Below, piece by piece: positions 9,625-18,527 of a stretch of DNA of 64,000 nucleotides (its first letter is position 1; each line of letters starts with the position of its first letter). The translations under genes and the position numbers were made by a program. The DNA is from Pedobacter frigidisoli (GTDB lineage: Bacteria; Bacteroidota; Bacteroidia; Sphingobacteriales; Sphingobacteriaceae), in the NCBI RefSeq assembly GCF_004331675.1, contig NZ_SJSN01000006.1:62001-126000 (forward strand). Reading direction: 5' to 3'. The notes beneath the pieces are model-generated. The model did not search any database, was not told the origin of the DNA, and worked only from the letters and a program-made list of their open reading frames with translations.

Positions 9625-10410
9625 ATGAAGAAATACGTATTAGGCATTGCTTCGATATTTTTAGTGAGTATGAGCATTGTCGGAACCAGTTGGAAAGCGG
9701 TGGAAGATCCACAAACACAACAACAATTACTTAAGAATATAGCTGCAGATAGCCTTTACAGCCAATACATACTAAACTTATACCACGAGGCTCACTTAGA
9801 TTCGGCAGGTTTAAATGCAGAAGTGTTTGAAAAAGCTTTAACCGGTTTTTATAATATGAAATATTCGGGTCTTCTGCATTCAAAATCTATCCTAACAATT
9901 GCCGATTTCGACCAGGAAAGTTGTAAAAAGCGATTGTATATCATCGATTTAGAAAAGAAAAAACTGGTTCTGAATACCTGGGTGGCACACGGACAAAACA
10001 GTGGTGGAGATAAACCTGATTCGTTTTCAAATAGCATCAACTCCAATCAAAGCAGTTTAGGCTTTTATTTAACTGGTGAAATTTACTATGGAAAACATGG
10101 TCGTTCGCTCAAATTGGATGGAATGGACCAAGGTTTCAACAACAATGCAAGAGATAGGGCCATAGTTGTTCATGGAGCAGATTACGTTGGACAGGAAAGC
10201 ATAAATCAGCTTGGGCGTTTGGGTAGAAGTCAGGGTTGCCCAGCGGTTTCCTCAAAGCTATCTGATAAGGTAATTAGTGCTATTTCAGACCGCACAGTTT
10301 TGTTTATCAATAATTCTGATCAGCAATATCATTCTACGTTTTTAAATGAAACATTAGCCGCTAGTGTTGCGCTACATCAAGAAGAAGTTTTAGCATCGAG
10401 AATGGATTAA
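9625..10410 (+). CDS. murein L,D-transpeptidase catalytic domain protein (YkuD_2 family)
   Basis: The protein has 261 residues with an N-terminal hydrophobic export signal (IASIFLVSMSIVG). The catalytic block follows: HGADYVGQ with His183 and SQGCPAVSS with Cys205, the His/Cys pair of L,D-transpeptidases. Enzymes of this group form or exchange 3-3 crosslinks in peptidoglycan or attach lipoproteins to it, in the periplasm. The region between signal and catalytic domain is a short stalk. It is transcribed alone; its 3' end overlaps the convergent next gene by 4 bp, and no terminator is visible at that junction. Confidence 0.85.
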   Translation: MKKYVLGIASIFLVSMSIVGTSWKAVEDPQTQQQLLKNIAADSLYSQYILNLYHEAHLDSAGLNAEVFEKALTGFYNMKYSGLLHSKSILTIADFDQESCKKRLYIIDLEKKKLVLNTWVAHGQNSGGDKPDSFSNSINSNQSSLGFYLTGEIYYGKHGRSLKLDGMDQGFNNNARDRAIVVHGADYVGQESINQLGRLGRSQGCPAVSSKLSDKVISAISDRTVLFINNSDQQYHSTFLNETLAASVALHQEEVLASRMD

Positions 10411-10856
10411 TGTAGCTTAAGATTTTTAGCATTTAGGTTTCTTGGAAGCAGTTTGATAAATAATCCTTTAGACCCTGCTAGGAAATCCCAAACCCAGCGA
10501 TTGCTATCTTTCCCTTGCTCACCGCAATCTACCACTTCCGCTCTTTTTAAAAGCTTGCTAACCAAGATTTGTATTGGCTTAATTTTAACCATTTTGTTAA
10601 AAAGTAAACCAATATAGTCGCAATAAACATGAACAAGAATTTCTAGGATTAACGAATTATTAGAAATATCTAACGGCTTTTTAAAAGTTAACAGGTAATC
10701 CTTTTTGATGGTTTCAACTAATAAATCGAATCTAAGACTAGCATTTCCTTTCAGAAAACCCCAAAGTTCGGCGTTGCTATAAACCCTAACCAATCCATCA
10801 TCTAATGAAACCTTAAGTCTACAACCGGCTAATTCGTAAATTTTATCCATTCGCAT
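10407..10856 (-). CDS. protein of unknown function, 149 residues
   Basis: I do not recognise a family. The protein is soluble by appearance, mixed alpha/beta, with a basic C-terminus (FIKLLPRNLNAKNLKLH). Two possible starts are present, Met1 and Met3 (MRMDKIYEL). It overlaps the stop of the convergent L,D-transpeptidase gene by 4 bp and points away from topB; its 5' region faces the topB promoter across 157 bp. The coding potential is supported by length, AT-rich third positions like the neighbours and the absence of a better frame here. Confidence 0.65.
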   Translation of the reverse strand: MRMDKIYELAGCRLKVSLDDGLVRVYSNAELWGFLKGNASLRFDLLVETIKKDYLLTFKKPLDISNNSLILEILVHVYCDYIGLLFNKMVKIKPIQILVSKLLKRAEVVDCGEQGKDSNRWVWDFLAGSKGLFIKLLPRNLNAKNLKLH

Positions 10857-11013
10857 TTAGATTTTAAAACCATCGTTTTGTTACTAAAATTCTGTTCATT
10901 TAACACCGAAACAATTAAAATGTTTATCAATCAACTGGTTAGGATGTGAGTAACATTTTAGCTTTTGCAAGGATATTTTAATCATATTTGGGGTTGAAAA
11001 ATAAGCCTAATTA

Positions 11014-12864
11014 ATGAAGATTGTAATTGCAGAAAAGCCCTCTGTTGGTCGCGAGCTTGCTAAAGTTTTCGGAGCAACTACCAGAAAAGATGGATACATT
11101 GAAAGTAAGGGATATTCCTTTACATGGGCTTTTGGACATTTATTACAATTGGCTCCACCACAAGATTATGGCTTTATAGGCTGGAGGAAGCAACATTTAC
11201 CCATGCTACCAGCAAAATTCAAACTTGCCATCAGAAAGATAAAAACTAAAGATGGCTTCGTTGAAGACCCAGCTGTTAGGAAACAACTCGATACCATTAA
11301 AAAGCTTTTTGATGAAGCAACCGAGATTATTGTGGCAACGGATGCTGGACGAGAAGGCGAACTCATTTTTAGGTACATTTATTATTACCTTAAATGTAAA
11401 AAACCATTCAAAAGACTTTGGATTTCCTCTCAAACGGACGAAGCCATAAAAGATGGTTTTAGAAATCTAAAACCTGGAACTGATTACGATACACTTTTCA
11501 ACTCTGCACATTGCCGTTCTGAATCTGATTGGCTAGTTGGAATGAATGCTACTCAAGCATTAAGTATCTCTGCAGGAAATAGAACTGTTCTTTCTTTGGG
11601 CAGGGTACAAACACCTACCCTAGCCATGATTTGTGCTCGTTTTTTAGAAATTAAAACCTTTGTACCGCAAACCTTTTATCAGATTAGTATTTTGCTAATC
11701 AAGGATGAACAAATTTTCAAGGCAGTTTCTACATCAAATTATAAGAACAAAGAAGAAGCAGAAAAACTTTTTAGCTTGGTAGAAGATGTTCCATCAGGCT
11801 TTCCAACTGGTGGAAATATTACCGCTGTTGAAGCAAAACCTAGAAAAGAACCACCACCACTTTTACATGATTTGAGTAGCTTACAGCAAGAAGCCAATAA
11901 AAAGAAAGGCTTCACCGCAGATCAAACCTTAAATCTTTTACAGAATTTGTACGAAAGTAAACTGGTTTCTTATCCACGTACCGGATCGAGGTATATTGGC
12001 GATGATGTATTTGCTGGCGTACCGGACCTGATTACGAAGTTTACCAATCATCCAGATTTTGGAAAGCAAGCTCAATTTCTACAAACCATTACGTTAAATA
12101 AACGAAGCGTAAATGCTAAGAAAGTGACGGATCACCATGCAGTTTTGCCTACGGGCGAAGAAGCTTACGGGTTGAGCAGTGACAAACAGGCTATTTACGA
12201 TATGGTTGTTGGAAGAATGATCGAGGCTTTCCACCAAGAATGTTTAAAGGAAATTACCAAAATTACTATACAATCGGGATTAACTTTTATTGCAAACGGT
12301 ACGGTAATTCGCTCTGCTGGCTGGCGTTCTGTCTTCAACGAAACAGAAGATGATAAGAAAGATGAAGACAACGCCGCCTTACCAAAGGTTGCTGTTGGGG
12401 AACAATTACCAATTACCGAAAAATCGCTGCTAGAAAAGCAAACTAAGCCAAAACCCATGTTCAATGAGGCATCGCTTTTAAAAGCACTAGAAACTTGCGG
12501 TAAAGAGATTGAAGATGAGGAACTGCGTTACGCCATGAAAGACAGCGGTTTGGGAACGCCTGCAACTAGGGCATCTATCATTGAGACATTAATTACGAGA
12601 GAATATATTACCCGCGAGAAACGAAATCTTATTCCATCTACAAAAGGGTTAGCGGTTTACGAAGTAGTTAAGGATAAACAGATTGCCCAAGCAGAATTAA
12701 CAGGGCAATGGGAGAAACGATTAGAAGAAATTCGTTCTGGAGCTTCTGTTAAAGATTTCAAATCAGAAATTACTGAATACACTAAAATGATTACAAACGA
12801 GTTATTAATTGCTGGGGCAAGTATATCTGGCAGGTTGGAAGATAAAAAATTAGAGCAAGCTTAA
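11014..12864 (+). CDS. topB: DNA topoisomerase III (type IA)
   Basis: A 616-residue type IA topoisomerase, which passes single DNA strands and resolves linked intermediates. The Toprim domain starts at the N-terminus (VIAEKPSVGRELAK) and includes the acidic ATDAGREGELIFRYI. The active-site tyrosine is Y320 in VSYPRTGSRY. The C-terminal zinc fingers of topoisomerase I are absent and the protein ends soon after the core, as is usual for TopB homologues of this size. A 4-bp overlap joins its stop to that of the convergent response-regulator gene. The start was chosen because MKIVIAEKPS is the normal family start. Confidence 0.93.
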   Translation: MKIVIAEKPSVGRELAKVFGATTRKDGYIESKGYSFTWAFGHLLQLAPPQDYGFIGWRKQHLPMLPAKFKLAIRKIKTKDGFVEDPAVRKQLDTIKKLFDEATEIIVATDAGREGELIFRYIYYYLKCKKPFKRLWISSQTDEAIKDGFRNLKPGTDYDTLFNSAHCRSESDWLVGMNATQALSISAGNRTVLSLGRVQTPTLAMICARFLEIKTFVPQTFYQISILLIKDEQIFKAVSTSNYKNKEEAEKLFSLVEDVPSGFPTGGNITAVEAKPRKEPPPLLHDLSSLQQEANKKKGFTADQTLNLLQNLYESKLVSYPRTGSRYIGDDVFAGVPDLITKFTNHPDFGKQAQFLQTITLNKRSVNAKKVTDHHAVLPTGEEAYGLSSDKQAIYDMVVGRMIEAFHQECLKEITKITIQSGLTFIANGTVIRSAGWRSVFNETEDDKKDEDNAALPKVAVGEQLPITEKSLLEKQTKPKPMFNEASLLKALETCGKEIEDEELRYAMKDSGLGTPATRASIIETLITREYITREKRNLIPSTKGLAVYEVVKDKQIAQAELTGQWEKRLEEIRSGASVKDFKSEITEYTKMITNELLIAGASISGRLEDKKLEQA

Positions 12865-13238
12865 TTAAATATACGTTTTAAAACTTCCTCGAGCGAAGTT
12901 CCCATATTTTCGTCTTTTTGGATAAACCCTACAGCACCAGCTTCTAAATAGCTTCGCTCTAAAGTGGCTTTATCATTTCCAGTAAACATGCAAATTTTAA
13001 TATGAGGTTGTTTTTTAAGCACTTCCTTAACCGTGTTTGGATTGCTATCGCCTCTTGGCATATTAATATCCAAAAGTAAAAAATCAAAATTTTGTTTTTC
13101 TAAAACCTCAAATGCATCTGGCAAGTTGGAAGTTTCTAAAATTTCAGGTGAGAGAAGAAACTTCTTAAAAAAACCTTTCATAACCATTCTCATCAGTTCG
13201 CTGTCATCTGCGATTAAAATCTTAAGGTTTTCGTTCAT
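12861..13238 (-). CDS. single-domain response regulator (receiver only)
   Basis: A CheY-like protein of 125 residues. The acidic pocket is D11-D12, the phosphoacceptor is D57 in LLLDINMP, the switch Thr is in CMFTGN, and the conserved Lys is in FIQKDEN. No output domain is present, so it must act by protein contact or as a phosphate relay. No kinase gene is adjacent; topB lies convergent and the region upstream is 185 bp of plain AT-rich sequence. The partner kinase is therefore elsewhere in the genome. Confidence 0.9.
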   Translation of the reverse strand: MNENLKILIADDSELMRMVMKGFFKKFLLSPEILETSNLPDAFEVLEKQNFDFLLLDINMPRGDSNPNTVKEVLKKQPHIKICMFTGNDKATLERSYLEAGAVGFIQKDENMGTSLEEVLKRIFN

Positions 13239-13423
13239 CTAAATAGCTGTGTAATTCGATACAGTTTTCAATTGTCTAATAATCACAGAGATTTAAAAGC
13301 AACTAACTAATCAGTGTAAAAATGAACACCGTTTTAGTTGACTAATAAAAAAATCTGGGATGATTTTCTCAAATGTAATAATTTATTTGAGCTTTATAAA
13401 GTGCAGAATAAACTGAACAATAT

Positions 13424-15337
13424 TTAAATATCCATATACTCCCATGCGCTATGATAGGAACCTAATTTTTCTGCGTAGCTAATAAAATCAGCATAAAATT
13501 TCGATTTGGATAATGTAGAACTATCACCAACAACAACCAACTTCTTTCTCGCCCTTGTCATGGCTACGTTCATTCTTCGGGTATCTGATAAAAATCCAAT
13601 AGCACTTTCGGCGTTGCTTCGGGTTAAACTGATGTAAACAATGTCTCGCTCCTGCCCCTGAAAGCTATCAATTGTGTTCACAGCAATTCTATTTTGATGG
13701 CCCATTAAAAACTCGTTTTCGTGAACAAATGATTTTAGAATCTGAACCTGTTGCTTATATGGAGAAACAATAGCTATAGATGGAAAAATGCTGCCCACTT
13801 TTTTGGATTCAAGATTATGAACTAAGCTAATTAAATGCTTCACTAAAAAAGCTGCTTCATCGGGATTAGTAGTACTAGTTCCATCTAATTTTTCATCGAA
13901 ACTGCAGCCTGCTGTGTCAATAAATGTTAACGGCTTATCATCAGCAAAGAGTAGATGATTGGCAACAGAACTATGCGCATTCAACCTATTCTCATAAAAA
14001 ACTTTTGAAGAATAACCCATAATATTTTTATTCATCCGATATTGCTCATTCAGGAGCACAACAGATTCAGGATGAAGACTTACCGATTTCTCAAGTAAGG
14101 TTTTGTCTAATCCTTTCCTCGCTGCATCATTGGATTTTACAGTGGGCGATAATTGAAAATGGTCACCAGCTAGAATTACCTTTTGAGCTTTTAGTATCGG
14201 AATCCAACAAGCGGGTTCTAATGCTTGCCCAGCCTCATCGATTACCACAGTGCTATATTTCAAATTCCGAACGTTGTAATGATTTGACCCAACCAGTGTT
14301 GCTGTAATAATCTGTGCTTTAGCAAACAGATTATCCATAATGTATTGTTCTGTTTTTTCTACTTCCCTACCAATTTTATGGGCTTCATCAAATAAGGCTT
14401 TACGCTGATCTCGCTCTGCCTTACCAAAACTTCGCTTGTATTTATGAGCCATGTTTTTGTACTCATTTGCCTGCTTTTTTAGCGATTTAATGGCTTTCAT
14501 CTCTGGATGATCTGCCATTTTATGATCAAGCGTTGCCGCCAATAATCGCTCGGAAACCCGTGCAGGATTTCCTACACGAATTACGTTCAGCCCTTCTGCC
14601 GATAATTTTTCTGTTAATAAATCTACAGCAGTATTGCTTGGTGCAACCACCAAAATCTTTTGATGATCATGCTTAATCAACGATTTTATGGCATGAACCA
14701 AGGTTGTAGTTTTTCCTGTTCCAGGTGGGCCATGAACGATTGCTAAATGATCTGCAGAAATAATTTTAGTAACCGCTAATTGCTGAGATTCATTTAAAGT
14801 ACTTGGAATAATAAATTTCTCTTCTTTTTGAAAGGATGGTTTTTCTCCTTTAGTTAAAATTTTGATAAGCTTACTTTCAGAATCGTTTTCTGCTAAATTC
14901 GTGGCTTGTTTAAGCGCACTTTGCATTTCATCGTAACTGTTGTTATCAAAAAGCACATCTACACCAAGCTTTCCATCTTTGGTCCAATCGGGCAATTCAT
15001 CTATTCGCAAGCTAATCTTCATTTTACTACCAGCCTGGTGCGTAATAATTCCCTCCATACGATCTTCTTTAGGATCGTGGTTGGAAAACAAAACCACAGC
15101 AGATCCAAACCTAAACTGATGAGACAGATCTTGGTGTGTAGTTCTTTCCAACTCTAAAGTTAAGTAATCGCCCCGGCCAATTTCAGTATTTCTAATCGCG
15201 ATTGGATACCAGGTCAAGCCCAATAATCTTCTATCTGATGCGGAGGTATTTTGTGTGATTTTTAAATAAGATTGAAAGTCTTCTTCACGCTCGATATCAA
15301 GCAAAGCTTGAAGTTTTTGGAAATATTCTTTTGGCAA
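13424..15337 (-). CDS. superfamily 1B helicase of the UPF1/IGHMBP2 type
   Basis: A 637-residue ATP-dependent DNA/RNA helicase. Walker A is GPPGTGKTTT (203-212), motif II is VVIDEAGQALEP, and later motifs include VSPYKQQ, VNTIDSFQGQERDIVYIS and MTRARKKLVVVG. The N-terminal 190 residues carry the beta-barrel and stalk insertions (LTLELERTTHQD, SAVVLFSNHDP) found in IGHMBP2-type enzymes. It lies 59 bp downstream of the DUF3037 gene on the same strand and could be co-transcribed with it and the HipA-like kinase gene. Bacterial members have no settled role; RNA or R-loop processing is plausible. Confidence 0.88.
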   Translation of the reverse strand: MPKEYFQKLQALLDIEREEDFQSYLKITQNTSASDRRLLGLTWYPIAIRNTEIGRGDYLTLELERTTHQDLSHQFRFGSAVVLFSNHDPKEDRMEGIITHQAGSKMKISLRIDELPDWTKDGKLGVDVLFDNNSYDEMQSALKQATNLAENDSESKLIKILTKGEKPSFQKEEKFIIPSTLNESQQLAVTKIISADHLAIVHGPPGTGKTTTLVHAIKSLIKHDHQKILVVAPSNTAVDLLTEKLSAEGLNVIRVGNPARVSERLLAATLDHKMADHPEMKAIKSLKKQANEYKNMAHKYKRSFGKAERDQRKALFDEAHKIGREVEKTEQYIMDNLFAKAQIITATLVGSNHYNVRNLKYSTVVIDEAGQALEPACWIPILKAQKVILAGDHFQLSPTVKSNDAARKGLDKTLLEKSVSLHPESVVLLNEQYRMNKNIMGYSSKVFYENRLNAHSSVANHLLFADDKPLTFIDTAGCSFDEKLDGTSTTNPDEAAFLVKHLISLVHNLESKKVGSIFPSIAIVSPYKQQVQILKSFVHENEFLMGHQNRIAVNTIDSFQGQERDIVYISLTRSNAESAIGFLSDTRRMNVAMTRARKKLVVVGDSSTLSKSKFYADFISYAEKLGSYHSAWEYMDI

Positions 15338-15396
15338 AAGGGAAAGGTTAACGGTGTGAATTTTTTAACTGTTGATATATTCTGACTGCTTTTTGT

Positions 15397-15780
15397 CTAT
15401 AAAACTAATTCTAGATGCAACCTCAACATGGTTTCCTCAGCATCATTACAAAAACCTGGATGTACTTTCGAACATTGAAGAACTGTACTTCTGGTTGCGG
15501 TTAGCCATCTAAAACGCGATGCTTGATCATATTGACCAATTGAGCCTGAGCCCACTGATCCTTTGCTTATTCGCTCGAATGCAGAAAGGTTAGCTTTTAA
15601 TTCACTTAAATCAATATCAGCTGAGAAAGCTTTGATTCTTTTTTCATCTATGGTAAAAACACTTTGCAAAAACTTCTCTTTGGCGCAAAATAAAATGATT
15701 CCAACATTCATAAATTCTTCGCGTTCTACCCTAGGCATCACGCGAATCACGGCATACTCAAATAAGAATTTCTCTTGCAT
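15397..15780 (-). CDS. DUF3037 domain protein
   Basis: The 127-residue protein opens with the DUF3037 signature: YAVIRVMPRVEREEFMNVGI. The rest is helical with a conserved basic segment (RFRWLTATRSTV). Its start overlaps the end of the HipA-like kinase gene by 23 bp, so the two are translated together. DUF3037 genes next to HipA-like kinase genes are a common pairing (general knowledge), but the biochemical role is unknown. A function as regulator or substrate of the kinase is inference. Confidence 0.87.
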   Translation of the reverse strand: MQEKFLFEYAVIRVMPRVEREEFMNVGIILFCAKEKFLQSVFTIDEKRIKAFSADIDLSELKANLSAFERISKGSVGSGSIGQYDQASRFRWLTATRSTVLQCSKVHPGFCNDAEETMLRLHLELVL

Positions 15781-16558
15781 GCTGTGCTTCTTTTAAAAAG
15801 ATATTTGAATTTGTTAACCGAGTTTCTAAGAAATATAGATATGCTTTTCGATGTGCGGCTTTAGTGTCAAAATTTGTATCGCCCTCTAACCACACATCAG
15901 GAATCAAATTGATAACGGCTTGGATTTTTTCCGAATTGAGAATTGAACGAAATTCTTGATCAACACTTTCCAATTCAGAAGCCCATGGTAATAATACATG
16001 GTCTTTAACCAGAAAAAAAGGGCGCAAAGCTTGTTCTTCCCAATTTTGCCACGAATGATGAAAATAGAGTGAAGCACCATGATCAATTAACCAGAGTTCT
16101 TTGTGCCATACCAACATATTGGTGTTGCGACAGGTGCGATCCATATTGGTTAAAAAGCAATCTAACCAAACAATTTGCGATGCCAATTTAGCATCAACTG
16201 TAGTAACTGTAGGATCGAAAGTGATGGCTCCAGATAAATAATGTAGTGCTAAATTTAAGCCTACGCTTGCTTTCAATAAATCTTGAATTTCCTCATCCGG
16301 CTCTGTTCTTCCGAAAGCCTCATCTAAATTTGCGAAAACCAGTTCTGGAATACGAAGTCCTAGAATTCTTGCAATTTCGCCGCCAATTAATTCGGCTATT
16401 AAAGCTCGTGGGCCTTGGCCTGCGCCACGAAATTTTAAAACATACAGAAAATTATCATCGGCCTCTGCAATTGCAGGCATTGAGCCTCCTTCACGCAATG
16501 GCGTAACATATCTGGTAACGTTTACGGTTCTAAGTTGTAAATCAGTCATAACGCACAT
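15758..16558 (-). CDS. HipA-family (PI3/4-kinase-like) Ser/Thr kinase
   Basis: This 266-residue protein resembles the kinase part of HipA without its N-terminal subdomain or a HipB partner. Visible parts are a nucleotide-binding strand FLYVLKFRGAG, a helix GGEIARILGLRIPEL, a catalytic loop NMDRTCRNTNML where the Asp and Asn of HipA-type kinases sit, and IDHGASLYF, corresponding to the metal-binding Asp block. The absence of a HipB-like DNA-binding antitoxin argues against a classical toxin-antitoxin pair. It forms a tight unit with the DUF3037 gene, with the UPF1-like helicase gene following. The substrate is unknown. Confidence 0.82.
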   Translation of the reverse strand: MCVMTDLQLRTVNVTRYVTPLREGGSMPAIAEADDNFLYVLKFRGAGQGPRALIAELIGGEIARILGLRIPELVFANLDEAFGRTEPDEEIQDLLKASVGLNLALHYLSGAITFDPTVTTVDAKLASQIVWLDCFLTNMDRTCRNTNMLVWHKELWLIDHGASLYFHHSWQNWEEQALRPFFLVKDHVLLPWASELESVDQEFRSILNSEKIQAVINLIPDVWLEGDTNFDTKAAHRKAYLYFLETRLTNSNIFLKEAQHAREILI

Positions 16559-16659
16559 TTAGAAAAGCATTTGTTAGCAAAAACGCAATTTCTAAACCTG
16601 CGACAAATTTATAAGAATTCTAACAATAATCTTGTAAAGATTTAGACCTGTAATTTAGG

Positions 16660-16848
16660 TTAATCATGCCCAACATAAGCATGACCAGCAGGTGTAAGTA
16701 CCGCCGCCCATTGAACAGTTTCACGGTTGATTTTAACTAATCCCATACTCTCCAATTCTTCATAATCTTCTTCCATGCCACCCAAAATTGGTGAATTTAC
16801 CTGCTGATTAATGACCTCAAGTAGAGATACAATTTCTGATCTTTCCAT
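16660..16848 (-). CDS. small protein of unknown function, 62 residues
   Basis: A short acidic protein (MERSEIVSLLEVINQQ) with a C-terminal GLVKINRETVQWAAVLTPAGHAYV segment that resembles the wing of a winged-helix fold. It is read toward the HipA-like kinase gene (101 bp gap) and might be the first gene of that transcript. No family is recognised. Coding is supported by the sensible amino-acid mix and clean boundaries. Confidence 0.6.
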   Translation of the reverse strand: MERSEIVSLLEVINQQVNSPILGGMEEDYEELESMGLVKINRETVQWAAVLTPAGHAYVGHD

Positions 16849-16956
16849 AATTATTATCGATTAAGTATTGTAGTAACATAAATGCAATCAAAATGTTTAT
16901 CGCTATAACTAAACATTTTAAACGGTTTAAGGTTGTATCTAAAACAATCCATCCTT

Positions 16957-17337
16957 ATGGAAACACCAATTTATTACCTTTTCGTTTTGGCTTTGCCAAT
17001 TGCTTGTGTAGCATGGACTGTAACAAAGGAAGAAATTTTTAAAGAGGCAAGAGAATTTTGTGTAGACCGTTCTAAAACAGCGCATAGTTTAATTAAAAGA
17101 AAGTTTTTCTACGTTTTCACCTGCGAGTACTGCTTTAGCCATTACGTAACCCTTTTACTGCTTTTCATTACCAACTTTAAACTCATTTATCCCGATTGGC
17201 GAGGATATCTTATAGCTTTTTTTGCATTGGTATGGATTGCGAATGTTTATATGAGTATTTACAACATCATCAGAATCGATTTGAAAAAAGAAAAAATTAG
17301 GGCAGCCAAAGAAGAATCGGAGCTTAAAAATGAATAA
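16957..17337 (+). CDS. small membrane protein with a CxxC motif
   Basis: The upstream in-frame TTG at 16933 is disfavoured; ATG 16957 gives METPIYYLFVLALPIACVAWT, whose first segment is a membrane helix. Between this and two further helices (TLLLLFITNF, GYLIAFFALVWIANVYM) lies FTCEYCFSHY, a CxxC that could bind metal or form a disulfide. The C-terminus is charged (KKEKIRAAKEESELKNE). It resembles DUF1360-type membrane proteins only loosely. It heads a plus-strand run with the KTSC gene 26 bp downstream. Confidence 0.7.
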   Translation: METPIYYLFVLALPIACVAWTVTKEEIFKEAREFCVDRSKTAHSLIKRKFFYVFTCEYCFSHYVTLLLLFITNFKLIYPDWRGYLIAFFALVWIANVYMSIYNIIRIDLKKEKIRAAKEESELKNE

Positions 17338-17363
17338 TATAACATTGTAACTAAAATTTAATT

Positions 17364-17567
17364 ATGTCATCAACTGTAATCAAATATTTCAGTTATAATG
17401 CTCAAGCTAAAGTTCTAAAGATAATTTTCGTTACTGGAATGGTATATCTGTATCAGGATGTTCCAAAGCAAGTTTTCGATAAATTGAAATTAGCAGATTC
17501 TAAAGGCCACTATTTTAACCAATACATTAAAGATAAGTTCGATTTTAAAAACTTAGGAGAAGAATAA
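17364..17567 (+). CDS. KTSC domain protein
   Basis: A 67-residue stand-alone KTSC domain (named after a lysyl-tRNA synthetase C-terminal segment). The YxY centre is YLYQDVP, followed by SKGHYFNQYIKDKF near the end, both typical. The domain has been suggested to bind nucleic acid, but this is unproven. Its stop codon is separated by one base from the ATG of the following Fpg/Nei-type glycosylase gene, so the two are almost certainly co-translated, which hints at a role in DNA handling. Confidence 0.88.
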   Translation: MSSTVIKYFSYNAQAKVLKIIFVTGMVYLYQDVPKQVFDKLKLADSKGHYFNQYIKDKFDFKNLGEE

Positions 17568-17568
17568 T

Positions 17569-18306
17569 ATGCCCGAAGGACCATCGATAATAATATTAAA
17601 GGAATTGATTGATGATTTACATTTAACAAGACCAGAGGTTTTAGAAGTATCAGGAAATGTAACTACAATTGATAAAGACCGCTTATTAAACAAAAAAATT
17701 ATTGCGTTTAAAAGCTGGGGGAAACATTTTCTTATCTGTTTTGATGGCTTTACAATTCGCATTCACTTCATGCTATTTGGCACCTATTTGATTAATGAAA
17801 GCAAAAAAACACCTTTAGAATTAGGTTTGACCTTAAAAAATGATCAGCTAAACTTTTATACCTGTAAAATTGATTTATTAGAAGGAAACATTGGCGATTA
17901 TTATGATTGGAAAACTGATGTAATGGCCGATGAATGGAATGAAAAAGAAGTTATTAAAAGGCTTAAATTAATGCCTGACATAAATATTTGCGATATTTTA
18001 CTCGACCAGCAAGTATTTTCTGGAGTTGGAAATATTATTAAGAACGAGGTGCTTTATAGAATTCGAGTTCATCCGCATACCAAGGTTCGTAATTTACCTA
18101 GAGCAAAACTGAGGGAGTTGGTTAAGGAAGCTAGAAATTACAGCTTCGACTTTTTAAAATGGAAAAAGGAAAATACATTAAGCAAGAACTGGGAAGTTTA
18201 CCAACAGAAAGAATGTCCGCTAAAGCATAAGATTGAGAAAAAGGAAATTGGAAAAACGCATCGCCAAACTTACTTTTGTACCAAATGCCAAAAAAAATAC
18301 AATTAA
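17569..18306 (+). CDS. Fpg/Nei-family DNA glycosylase with an unusual zinc finger
   Basis: The start MPEGPSI has the catalytic Pro2 and Glu3 of formamidopyrimidine-DNA glycosylase/endonuclease VIII. The central GKHFLI...IRIHFMLFG block and the helix-two-turn-helix motif VFSGVGNIIKNEVLYR are present. The C-terminal finger is Cys216-x3-His220 and Cys237-x2-Cys240 rather than the usual four Cys, and the Arg of the beta/delta-elimination loop can be placed as Arg232. At 245 residues it is shorter than Fpg (about 270). It should excise oxidised bases and nick the backbone, but the substrate range cannot be read. Linked to the KTSC gene by one base. Confidence 0.85.
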   Translation: MPEGPSIIILKELIDDLHLTRPEVLEVSGNVTTIDKDRLLNKKIIAFKSWGKHFLICFDGFTIRIHFMLFGTYLINESKKTPLELGLTLKNDQLNFYTCKIDLLEGNIGDYYDWKTDVMADEWNEKEVIKRLKLMPDINICDILLDQQVFSGVGNIIKNEVLYRIRVHPHTKVRNLPRAKLRELVKEARNYSFDFLKWKKENTLSKNWEVYQQKECPLKHKIEKKEIGKTHRQTYFCTKCQKKYN

Positions 18307-18449
18307 ATAAAAAATATATTTTGAGTTGAATATGTATTAAATTACTTATAATTAGGCTGTTAAAAAACTAATAATTTAATACAGAATTTATAAGTATAAT
18401 CTAAACGTAAAAGAATTGTTAAATAATTAGGAAATAAACTGAGTACTCT

Positions 18450-18516
18450 TATATTTGTCCTCGAGAGCGTTAATTTAGATACGGGTATATGGTTTAGGCT
18501 ATATGCCCGTTTTTTA
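18450..18516 (+). ncRNA. possible short transcript: -7 box followed by an intrinsic terminator
   Basis: A perfect Bacteroidota -7 box, TATATTTG, lies at 18450-18457, though no TTTG is seen at the usual -33 distance. The terminator at 18481-18516 follows 24 bp later, with no open frame between. Transcription would give an RNA of about 50 nt made mostly of a hairpin. It could also be an attenuated or remnant promoter. Confidence 0.35.
18481..18516 (+). terminator. intrinsic terminator
   Basis: Hairpin ACGGGTATAT / ATATGCCCGT (10 bp, one G-U pair) with a 10-nt loop and a run of six T. It works on the plus strand only; it lies 175 bp after the glycosylase gene, leaving room for a separate short transcript. 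Confidence 0.8.
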
Positions 18517-18527
18517 TTTCACATGCT

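Noticed and set aside
15758..16558. Classical HipBA toxin-antitoxin pair
   Set aside because: No HipB-like DNA-binding gene is adjacent; the 62-residue gene nearby is unrelated as far as can be seen.
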